DNA of 64,000 nucleotides from Alviniconcha marisindica (lineage: Eukaryota; Mollusca; Gastropoda; Provannidae), in contig JABMCL010000134.1 of NCBI GenBank assembly GCA_018857735.1, positions 222,300-286,299 on the forward strand. The letters run 5' to 3'. The position numbers and the translations under genes were made by a program. The notes below the pieces were generated by a model. It worked only from the letters and a program-made list of their open reading frames with translations, did no database searches and had not been told where the DNA came from. This document shows positions 47,637 through 56,756 of the stretch, one piece after another. The first letter of the stretch is position 1. Every line of letters begins with the position of its first letter.

Positions 47637-49690
47637 ACCCTAAGCCTAACACTAACTCTAACCTAACCCTAACCAACTCTTTCCCGGGTTAACCCTGTCA
47701 AGTTTTTCCATGCTTGATTCTGCAGCGGGATTAGATATTGAGGGTGCAAGATTAGATCTTTGGTCCTCAGATCTGATCAAGGCTATACCTTTAAGAGCAG
47801 ATCATCTAATCCAGGTAAAATTGCTTCTGGATCCGGCAACTTCGCCATGCTAGTCATCCCTAGTCAAATTTACCCTAACCCTAATCTAACTCTAACCCTA
47901 ACCTAACCCGACTCTTATTTCGATATCCGTTCCATCCCGTGTTACCGCAGTAGCACGTAAAAGATACCGGTCATTCTGCCAAAAATGCAGGCGACAGGTT
48001 ACAGCTAAACACGCATACACATTACGTATGGGGCTTTACATGAAGTGACATGGTGCATGGTTGTATGTTGTACACAGAACTTGCGCCGAGAGGGCTGCAG
48101 TTTCATGTGGCACCGGCCATGCCAGAGCTGTAAGTACACCACTTCGGTGGATATTCAAAAAAGGTGCTATAAAAAGCTAGTCACTCATGTAGAACCACAT
48201 CCGAGCGCAGTGAGTCCGCTAAACGTGTCCCTAGTCAAATGTACCCTAACCCTAACCTAGCCCTAAACTAACCCTAACCTCAATCCTAACACTAACCCTA
48301 ACCTAACACTAACCAACTCCTTCCCCGGTTAACCCTGTCAAGTTTGTACATGCTTGATTCTGCTGCGGGATTAGATATTAAGGGTGCAAGATTAGCTGTT
48401 TGGTCCTCACATCTCATCCCGGCTATACCTTTAAAGAGCAGATATCTAATCCAGGTAAAAATTCTTCTGATCCCGGCAACTTTCGACATGCTAAATGTGT
48501 CCCTAGTCAAATCTACCCTAACCCTATTGCTACAATAACCCTAACCCTAACCTACCCTAACACTAACCCTAACCTAACTCTAACCAACTTCTTCCCGGGT
48601 TAACCCTGTCAAGTTTGTCCATGCTTGATTCTGAAACGGGTTTAGATATTGAGTGTGCAAGATCAGAAGTTTGGTACTCACATCTGATCCCGGATATACC
48701 TTTAAGAGCAGATCATCTAATCCAGGTAAAAATGTTTCTCACCCCGGCAACTTCGCCATGCCAAACGTGTCTCTATTCAACCCTAACCCTAACTAGGGGC
48801 ACGTTTAGCATGGCGAAGTTGCCAGGATCTGGAGCATTTTTACCTGGAATGGATGATCTGCTCTTAAAGGTATAGCTGGGATCAGATGTGAGGACCAAAG
48901 ATCTAATCTTTCACCCTCAATATCTAATCCCGCTGCCGAATCAAGCATGGACAAACTTGACAGGGTTAACCCGGGAAGGAGTTGGATAGGGTTAGGTTAG
49001 GATTAGATTGGGGTTAGGTTTTGGGTTAGGGTACATTTGACTATATAGGGACACGTTTAGCATGGCGAAGTTGCCAGGAGAAGAACCGTTTGTCCTGGAT
49101 TAGATAGTCTGCTCTTAATGGTGTATCCGGGATAATATGTGGGGACCAACCATCTAATCTTGCGCCTCAATAACTAATCCCACTGCAGAATCAAGCATGG
49201 ACATACTTGACAGGGTTAACCCGGGAGGAGTTGGTTAGGTTTAGGTTAGGGTTAGTGTCAGGATTAGGTTAGGGTTAGGGTTAGGCCAGGGTCAGGATTA
49301 CGTTAGGGTTAGGGTAAATTTGACTAGGGACGCGTTTAGCATGGCGAAGTTACCGGGGTCAGAAGCATTTTTACCTGGACTGGATGATCTACTCTTAAAG
49401 GTTTAGCCGGATCAGATGTGAGGACCAAAAATCTAATCTTCCACCCTCAATATCTAATCCCGCTGCAGAATCAAGCATGGATAAACTTGATAGGGTGAAC
49501 CTTGGAAGGAGTTGGTTAGGGTTAGGTTAGGGATAGGGTTATATTAAGGTTAGGGTAAATTTGACCCTCAATATCTAATCCTGCTGCAGAATCAAGCATG
49601 GACTAACGTGACATTGTTAACCCGGGAAGGAATTGGTTAGGGTTGTTGTTAGGGTTGTTGTTAGGGTTAGGGTTAGGGTTGTTGTAGGGT
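47636..49690. repeat. Telomere-like satellite with internal inversion
   Basis: A ~200-bp module containing CCCGGGTTAACCCTGTCAAG, GCTTGATTCTGC and AGAGCAGATCATCTAATCCA alternates with degenerate CCCTAA arrays. Three modules point one way (from about 47671, 48305 and 48590, with CCCTAA on plus). Three plus a partial point the other way (48793-49000, 49030-49250, 49320-49540 and 49560-49650, with TTAGGG on plus). The switch lies at about 48793. TTAGGG is the metazoan telomere repeat, but the interspersed unique module argues for an interstitial satellite or a repeat-bearing element rather than a chromosome end. Confidence 0.88.
47908..48220 (+). mobile_element. SINE copy 3, inside telomere-like satellite
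   Basis: Starts at CGACTCTTATTTCGATATCC, covers the SINE body (GTGTTACCGCAGTAGCACGT to CGAGCGCAGTGAGTCCGC) and lacks both the tRNA head and the 3' tail. It lies between CCCTAA-type arrays. Confidence 0.85.
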
Positions 49691-49965
49691 TAAGCCCGTT
49701 CTTAATTGGGCAAATGTTTGTTCGCGAACCTAGTTGGAAATATTCGGCGAACCTAGCTAGTTCTTAATTGGGCGAACTTTTCTTCGCGAACCTTGTTAGG
49801 AGTATTCGTCGAACTGCGACGAAGGTATATTCGCATTCCAAAAAGCTTCGCTTAGCATGCTCTGGGAACATTCGCCCTATTCGACGAACATTGTCTCTGA
49901 TTGGCTGAGAGCAAAGAGCTCTCCTGTGCTGAGGAGGAAGGAACAGGGGGGGGGGGGGGGGCGAA
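49687..49965 (+). promoter_or_regulatory. Terminal/promoter region with TTCGCGAA repeats
   Basis: Two ~67-bp tandem near-copies begin GTTCTTAATTGGGC and contain TTCGCGAA palindromes (about 49720 and 49775), followed by further TTCG-GCGAAC words. An ATTGGCT (inverted CCAAT box) lies near 49900. This is the right place for a transposon terminus plus the MADF-gene promoter. No TATA box is evident. Confidence 0.45.
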
Positions 49966-50994
49966 ATGGACGAGGTTGATATTTCCGTCGCTTCAGACGA
50001 AACGGAGTTATTTTTAGATTTTGATATTTCCGTCGCTTCAGACGAAACGGAGTTGTTTTTAGATTTTGATATTTCCGTCGCTTCAGACGAAATGGAGTTG
50101 TTTTTAGATTTGTCGGAGGCTCAGCGCTGCCTGCGGGACCCGGCAGACAGGTCCTACAAGAACAGGGGGACCCGGAAGACACGTCCTACAAGAACAGGGG
50201 GACCCGGCAGACAGGTCCTACAAGAACAAGGGGACCCGGCAGACACGTCCTACAAGAACAAGGGGACCCGGCAGACAGGTCCTACAAGAACAGGGGGACC
50301 CGGAAGACACGTCCTACAAGAACAGGGGGACCCGGCAGACAGGTCCTACAAGAACAGGGGGACCCGGCAGACAGGTCCTACAAGAACAAGGGACCCGGCA
50401 GAACGTCCTACAAGAACAAGGGGACCCGGCAGACAGGTCCTACAAGAACAGGGGGACCCGGCAGACACGTCCTACAAGAACAGGGGGACCCGGAAGACAC
50501 GTCCTACAAGAACAGGGGGACCCGGCAGACACGTCCTACAAGAACAAGGGGACCCGGCAGACACGTCCCACAAGAACAGGGGGACCCGGCAGACACGTCC
50601 TACAAGAACAGGGGGACCCGGCAGACACGTCCTACAAGAACAGGGGGACCCGGCAGACACGTCCCTACAAGAACAGGGGGACCCGGCAGACACGTCCTAC
50701 AAGAACAAGGGGGCCCGGCAGACAGGTCCTACAAGAACAGGGGGACCCGGCGGACAGGTCCTACAAGAACAAGGGGACCCGGCGGACAGGTCCCACAAGA
50801 ACAGGGGGACCCGGCAGACACGTCCCACAAGAACAAGGGGACCCGGCAGACACGTCCCACAAGAACAGGGGGACCCGGCAGACAGGTCCCACAAGAACAA
50901 GGGGACCCGGCAGACAGGTCCTACAAGAACAGGGGGACCCGCAGCGCAGCGCTAGCCTCCACTGCAGAAGCCTTCGGCCGTGGATTGACGATTG
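49966..50994 (+). pseudogene. MADF-gene exon 1, invaded by a 32-bp array
   Basis: ATG at 49966 (GAAATGG) opens MDEVDISVASDETELFLDF, with the 15-residue block DISVASDETELFLDF tripled (45-bp units, 49978-50115). The start of a MADF domain follows: LSEAQRCLRDPADRSYKNRG. The DPADRSYKNRG coding segment is then repeated about 25 times. After the array the MADF sequence resumes as TRSAALASTAEAFGRGLTI and ends at the donor ATTG|GTGAGT (50994). The distance between the first and last TACAAGAAC (50155 and 50922) is 767 bp, which is not a multiple of three, so the array puts the 3' part out of frame with the ATG. Confidence 0.8.
50137..50940 (+). repeat. 32-bp minisatellite, about 25 units
   Basis: Unit GACCCGGCAGACAGGTCCTA plus CAAGAACAGGGG. 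Because 32 is 2 mod 3, the three frames are read in turn, giving a 32-residue superperiod. All frames lack stops, so the ORF stays open for the whole array. Indels occur near 50390 and 50663. Confidence 0.95.
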
Positions 50995-51778
50995 GTGAGT
51001 ACTAGCTTCATCCTTCATTGCCATTGACCACGTACTTGAAAATTACAATAATTTTGCTTGTTTTTCACGGGGTTTCTCCCGGTGAAAAACAGATAGGGTA
51101 TGAGAATTTCTAAGAGGAAACAAAACAAAAACAAAAAAGATGGAGAGAAACATTGCCAGAAAAGTATGCAGTGGCGCTTTCGTGCACTCCCCCTCACCCC
51201 CCCACCCCCTCCCATTTTTAGATCATATAATTTATAAATCTCTCAGTCTCCCTCTCTCCAGTCTCCTGCAATAACTGGAATAAGTTATCACCCTAGTTAT
51301 TGTAAAATTCAGCAAAGAAAAGACTAAAGAGAGTGATAGGGTGGTGGTGGTATGCATACATGTCTGTATGCATTACATCAGTATCTGGTGAATTTTTTAT
51401 CATGATCACGTATTAATTTTTGTTATTCATTTATTGTGATATGCCTTGATCTACTATGATCTTCTACTTCTAGCTGTGTAGACAGTAAATGTTTTGAGCA
51501 CAAACCCTGCTCTTGTCTTGTGCAGTGCGGCAGGGGAAAGGGAGAGCATGATTCAGGCATCCGGCAGGAACTATGAATATTTTAGTTATCCGTCATGGAC
51601 TTTGTGTCAACTGGAAGTGGTACTGGTAGCAAGAATACACAGAATACAGCTGTTTACATTTCTAGTCATTACCTCTCTGTGATATAAATGTGATTGTTAT
51701 GATCGATTATGCAACTAAAGCAGTGAAGTTGCTTGAGAAGTTTGTGCTGTATTTGTAATATTAATTCTTGTTTTTCAG
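50995..51778. other. MADF-gene intron 1
   Basis: Unique intronic sequence with a C-rich patch near 51190. It ends in the pyrimidine-rich acceptor TTGTTTTTCAG (51778). Confidence 0.5.
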
Positions 51779-51957
51779 AGGAGGTCAAGAGGAAAATAGA
51801 AAGTTTGAAGGCCTACTATCGCCGCCCAAAAAAGAAAAGAAAGCAGGTTTAGCAGGATCTGGAAAAAAATGGCCGTTTTTTGAACGCATCCATTCATTCT
51901 TGGGCGTTGTCCAGTACAACAAGCAGTGACAGTGTGGATAGTGATGGTCATCTAGTC
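51779..51957 (+). pseudogene. MADF-gene exon 2
   Basis: Joined to exon 1 in phase 1 it reads EEVKRKIESLKAYYRR, the helix-3 part of a MADF domain. It then shifts frame to AGSGKKWPFFERIHSFLG, the conserved domain end, and shifts back to SDSVDSDGHLV before the donor AGTC|GTAAGT (51957). Total length 179 bp returns to phase 0, matching exon 3. The internal shifts therefore behave as a compensating pair of single-base changes, either real decay or homopolymer errors in the A-rich segment at 51827-51845. Confidence 0.75.
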
Positions 51958-52059
51958 GTAAGTAGGCATTATTTATTTTGACATCCTATTTTCAAGTGCA
52001 GCCCAGCTTCGGTAACATTTTTGACAGTCACGTTGCATGTAAGGAATGGGTGAACAAAC

Positions 52060-52810
52060 TGTCAACTTGCTTACCTGGAGGTCAGGTGGATCTGTTCAAT
52101 CTGACTGTATCTTTCCTTTGAAGCCACCAAAACTCTTGTCTCCTCTCTGGCCAGTCTTGGCTTGATTATTTATTGTAAAGCTCTCCTTGCTAGAGCTAGG
52201 TTCTCCTTGATAAAATTCAAAGAGTGATCAACTGCTCAGTTTGCCTCATCTTCAAAGCTCTTAAATCTGCCCACATCACTCCTTTACTTTACGATCCCCA
52301 CTGGCTACGTCAGCAGCTGGATTCAATACAAAATAGCTCCCATCTGCTTCCACATTGTCTCTGGTGCAGCTCTTCCATATTGTCTCTGGTGCAGCTGTTC
52401 CATACCTCTCTGAATTGCTTCATCTCTACTCTCCTTCTCGCTCTCATTACTCAGCCTTGGATACTCAGATCTTCCACGTTCATAGGATGGGCAGAAGGAC
52501 CATGGGTGAGAGATCCTTTCAATTTTCAATACATTGGACCTGTGATCTGGAAAACTCTTCCTCTCTCTGTCAGGCATTTGTCTTCACTCTCTTCTTTTAA
52601 CTTATTTAAGTCAAAACTGAAAACCCATCTCTTCTCTTCTGCATATTGATCTGTCATTTTCTTATCATTGTACCAACCCATCATCAGTAATTCATGTATT
52701 TGTGGTGTATGTGTGTGTATGCGGGCATGTTTGATGAAACAAGCATATCCTTATGTCTGCGCCAAAGTAAGAGATGGGGCACCATAAATAATCCATTATT
52801 ATTATTTCGC
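52060..52810 (+). pseudogene. L2/CR1-like LINE 3' end
   Basis: Plus-strand RT C-terminal remnants in shifting frames: LIFKALKSAHITPLLYD, IQYKIAPICFHIVSGA, then FQYIGPVIW and SLPLSVRHLSSLSSF followed by FKSKLKTHLFSSAY (to 52649). A 3' UTR ends in ATTATTATTATT (about 52798). It lies in MADF-gene intron 2. Confidence 0.78.
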
Positions 52811-53380
52811 ATACTGTAAAGTAAGAAGGACAGCAATCAACCAGAACATCTTGAGGGACGTTTAGACTACAAAGTGTAGTAATTCAAAGACAGTACCATG
52901 TTTGTTTAACTTCATCAGCTGGTAGCCAGTTAACAAGGCAGTGTCCTTGATTATTACTGACAATAGCCCATGACATATGTTGGCTAGAAACATGGTGGAG
53001 GTAGTTGCATATTACAAAATAAATCAGCCACAAAGACCCATGTAAATCACCAATTATGTATTTTAATTTAACAAATATTCCATTTTGTCGTGGAATGATG
53101 CTTTGTTATATTATTATATATGAAAGTGGATATTGCCAATATGACTATGAGACTCACTTACAATCCCTCACTTGCCAGTTGGATTATTCAACTAACCAAC
53201 ACCAGTTCAAGCAAAACAGCACTTCTGGTTTGTTTTCTACAAAACTGCATCTACTCTTTCAAAATTTACACTGACTTGTCAAATAGTTTCTAGGAATAAA
53301 TTTTGAAAAACCAGTTGCATTTTGAAAGTTTTACACAATGTCAATCATCTAAACTATACCAACTGCCCCTGCCCTACAGT

Positions 53381-54193
53381 TCACACCCTTGCATTTTGCC
53401 ATGGTACTGCACCTTGCCCGTTGAAGAACTCCCTCAGTGCAACCCTCTCTTCTGTCCCAGGTGCATGATGAATATGAGCACCACCATTGACTGCCTGAAG
53501 CCCAAACAGGTTTGCATTGCGGTTGTTTCTCCAGTCCCCAGGCATCACTTGGTGGTTTGTACCTTGCTCATAATCAACTGCACCAGGGCCACAGTACTGC
53601 TGGTCTTTCATATCTCGCAGGAAAATGTGCAGCGCAAGTGTGGCAAGAACAATCCTTTTGATCTTCTCTGGTGCCACCCTCATGGCCGACTGGTACACTC
53701 CAAACCGACATGCCAAAATGCCAAATGTATTTTCAACAATGCTCAGCCTGTAATTGAAACTCTTCTTTTCATGGTCAGTCCCTCGTTCACGATACGGTTT
53801 CATGAGCTTTGGTGACAAGGCAAACGCTGAGTCGGCAACAATGAGGCTGGGGATGGAAATGTTTGTCCGTGGGGCTGCCAGAGCTAGTGGTGTGTTCAGT
53901 CTGCCATTCTCCAACTCCAAGTCTCTTTTCAGGTTTGAAGCGTTCCAGATTGTTGCGTCTCCAACCCTTCCCTGTGCTCCAACATCATAATACAGAAATG
54001 TGTAGGTGGCATCAACAAGAGCAAAGAGTACAGTGTTGTGAAAACCACAGTAATTGTAATACAGTGATCCACCATTGCGTGGACATTGGATCCTCACGCG
54101 CTTCCCATCTAGAGCCCCAAGACACTGCGGAAAGTTCCACATGTGATGGAATTTGTTCTGAATCGCTCTCCATTGTTCTTCTGTGTTTGGAAC
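53381..54193 (-). CDS. Harbinger transposase, catalytic exon (270 codons)
   Basis: An open minus-strand exon begins after the acceptor TTTGTTTCAG (54196-54194) with VPNTEEQW. It contains the DDE nuclease core of PIF/Harbinger/HARBI1 proteins. The first Asp is in CLGALDGKRVRIQCP, with YYNYCGFHNTVLFALVDA and DVGAQGRVGDATIWN after it. The second Asp is in IPSLIVADSAF, then LMKPYRERG and FNYRLSIVENTFGILACRF with the catalytic Glu. No stop or frameshift is seen. It ends GAVPWQNARV. The family cuts and pastes DNA in the nucleus together with a Myb/MADF partner. This exon looks functional even though exon B is damaged. Confidence 0.9.
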   Translation of the reverse strand, partial: VPNTEEQWRAIQNKFHHMWNFPQCLGALDGKRVRIQCPRNGGSLYYNYCGFHNTVLFALVDATYTFLYYDVGAQGRVGDATIWNASNLKRDLELENGRLNTPLALAAPRTNISIPSLIVADSAFALSPKLMKPYRERGTDHEKKSFNYRLSIVENTFGILACRFGVYQSAMRVAPEKIKRIVLATLALHIFLRDMKDQQYCGPGAVDYEQGTNHQVMPGDWRNNRNANLFGLQAVNGGAHIHHAPGTEERVALREFFNGQGAVPWQNARV

Positions 54194-54273
54194 CTGAAAC
54201 AAATTGAGAAAATAACCAATTAAAAAAAAATGCATTGTTGGTGTTTAGTTCATGGTGATTTTATCTTTCTCAG

Positions 54274-54690
54274 ATTCACATTCCGCCTTCTGTCAGTGTC
54301 ATAGATGAAGCCAGACCAAGTGCAGATACTGAAATGCTACTCCAGCGCGTCCGGGAACCAGTTCAACAACGAGCCGGTGGCTCTCAAGAACCTGCTGACA
54401 ACCGTGCACCACCTGAACTGCCATCACCACCAACAAAAGTGCGGCGTGTGCTTGGCACAAACAAGTTGTTTCCTACCGCTCAAAAGCCTGACTTCCAGGA
54501 TGTGGCGATTGGTTTTCTCACGCAACTCAAGGAAAACCGGCAAAGAAATGAAAATCCCCACATGAACTATGCACTAACAATCACCGAGAGCCTACAGCAG
54601 ATTCACAGTTTGAAACGGGTTACCCCGCTAGAGCACAAGCTTGATGGGCTTATCCACGAGGCTCTCCTGGAGGAAATGCCAGACAACTAA
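54274..54690 (+). CDS. MADF-gene exon 3 (C-terminal, BESS-like)
   Basis: After the acceptor ATCTTTCTCAG it reads IHIPPSVSVIDEARPSADTE, a Pro/Gln-rich linker, then DFQDVAIGFLTQLKENR and ITESLQQIHSLKRVTPLEHK. The C-terminal helical region resembles the BESS-type interaction motif of MADF proteins and ends EEMPDN. It is intact for 138 codons. It lies within the intron of the opposite-strand transposase. Confidence 0.8.
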   Translation: MHIPPSVSVIDEARPSADTEMLLQRVREPVQQRAGGSQEPADNRAPPELPSPPTKVRRVLGTNKLFPTAQKPDFQDVAIGFLTQLKENRQRNENPHMNYALTITESLQQIHSLKRVTPLEHKLDGLIHEALLEEMPDN

Positions 54691-55145
54691 AGTGAAAACA
54701 ATGTGAGTGCTGAGTGTACAGTGCGACAAAAAAATTCATGTTGGGATTTTTTTCTACACCATTAACCTGATGCATGTCAAACTTTGTATAATGGTTTTAC
54801 TAATTGAACTTTGTCTGTTACCTAAGTGTTGATATCATTTTTGGTAACCTTGACCATAATTTATGGCAAGGTCACAGCAGTTTCAAGCATTTTGAAAGGG
54901 AAAACCAAGATGGTTTTGACACGAGTTAACTTGACAAATCATTTTAATGTTGGCATTTTCTCTGAAGTAAGGTCTTTTAAAGTAAGGTCTTTCAAACTTT
55001 GCATAATCGTAGCTTTGATGATGCGGGGCTTGTTCTCGGATGTCGGGCTGACATTGTAACCTTGTTTGGGACTTAGGTTTGTAACTGGTTTGACGACCAT
55101 GACCTTGTTTCAAGGTCACAAATGTTTAGGAAACAGAAACTACTC

Positions 55146-55210
<65 letters not shown>

Positions 55211-55701
55211 TGTGTGTGTGTGTGTGTGCGTGTGTGTGATAAATACTGTATGGTTGTTGCATACGTTAAAAGGTTGTGCTCAATATGCTTTGCATAATTG
55301 TGGTGTGTATCTATGGGAGATAATTATGTTCTATCAATTTGAAGTTGAATGTGAGTCGTCTAAGCATTATTCAACTTATTGCTCTTTATGTTTTTCTTAA
55401 TAAAGAAAATTCTGAATCATTGTGGTACATGCTTATTTGTGCTTATGTTCTAGTTTTTTTTCCCCTTACACTTTTAAAGAAGAAACCCATTTATCATTTC
55501 ACCATATAAAAAAAATTGTAGGTTTACAAACAAGCGCATATTTATTCCAGTTTCTAACAGCTACACATTCTTACCTTCATTCTGAACTAAGCTGACAATG
55601 TTTACCTGTGTAATCAAATACTATTTACACATGAAAGTAATGCTGTTTACAGGCCATCCAAGAGACATGTTCAGTTGGTGGTGGTGGATATAGTAGCTGT
55701 T

Positions 55702-55734
<33 letters not shown>

Positions 55735-56620
55735 TGTTTTTTTTTTTTTTTTTTTTGGGGGGGGGGGGGGGGGTTGAGCTTCTGTATCTACTGTTCCTGT
55801 CTACTTGATTGAACTCCCGAAGGTTTACAAATCAACCCGCCAGCTACACTCTTCTTCTGAAAGTTAGATCGACACACTTGCATCTTTCAGATCTCACCCC
55901 TTCAAGCTATCCTGTTGACTGTGTGTGTGCACACGTGAAAGTTTTTTTTCTTCTTAAATTGTGTTTTGGTTCTTTGTTTTGTAATGGGACCGTGTGCTCC
56001 CATTTGGAGAAATAACACACAAAAGAGTACATTACTATTATTTATATGGCTTTGCAGCCATCCACCTCCCTTCCTCCCTATATAACATGAAAGCTTAAAC
56101 AGGCTACTAAATCTTAAAGGCCTTAGAAGACTTGTTATCTTCTTTCTGAAGTACATTTTAGTCCCAAGAACTACCTTTGTGATATTTGAAGAAAATATTA
56201 ACACTGGGTGAGAAGTGTGACTTAGTTTATAGATGTGAAATGCACATGAATCCGGAGAAGAAACAACCAAGTCAAAATATCCATTTTCCATCAGATATGC
56301 GACACCTTGGCTATTTTCAACTTACACAACCTGTTAATTTAGCTTTCCTAAAATGCTCTGCACATGAAACTTCAGATTACCACCAAGTCCACAGGTTTTA
56401 CTATCAATGCTAAAGCCATATAAACAGCTGCAACTTGTAGGTGTAGGAAAGGAAATTAAAACAAAATGTGAACAAACTGCTTTGTGTTGGGGCATGGGAA
56501 GTGGGGGGGGGGTGGGGGGGGGGGAATAAAGAAGAATTGCAAAGATGAAAAATTGGTCATTAAAATTAAAAATGTTGCATAACAAACAAATGTAAGATAA
56601 AACTTGTGCCTTTTTCTTAC
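54691..56620. other. Transposase intron (minus strand)
   Basis: Non-coding. Contains (TG)n at 55149-55238, a (GTT)n/T/G tract at 55700-55773, and a G run at 56502-56523. It lies between transposase exons B and C. Confidence 0.5.
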
Positions 56621-56736
56621 TTCAGACACCTGTCCTTCAATGTACTGTAGATGGCTTCACATGTTGCTGGTATGAGGTATGCCAAAGTTGCAACTGGTAT
56701 CAGAAACAGAAAAAAACATAGCGTTGTGGGGACCAC
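56621..56736 (-). pseudogene. Harbinger transposase exon B (disrupted)
   Basis: Starts after CTTCTGCGTGCAG and would continue exon A as GGPHNAM. After a T7 run the homologous sequence, IPVATLAYLIPATCEAIYST then LKDRCLK, is found one frame over, and the donor reads CTGAA|GTAAGA. One extra T plus one missing G at the donor (AAG|GTAAG expected) would explain both shifts. The 116-bp length still links exon A (phase 1) to exon C (phase 0), so the changes offset each other outside the exon but not within it. Confidence 0.75.
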
Positions 56737-56756
56737 CTGCACGCAGAAGATTACTC

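Larger units (their letters stand above)
51958..54273. other. MADF-gene intron 2
   Basis: This 2.3-kb intron contains a plus-strand LINE fragment and, on the opposite strand, the catalytic exon of the transposase. It ends in ATCTTTCTCAG (54273). Confidence 0.55.

Noticed and set aside
47636..49690. A true chromosome end or telomere fusion
   Set aside because: Repeats are degenerate, interrupted by a unique module and a SINE, and the strand order is opposite to a head-to-head fusion.
53303..53815. Plus-strand 170-codon ORF
   Set aside because: It is the antisense shadow of the transposase catalytic exon, whose minus-strand frame has clear DDE motifs.
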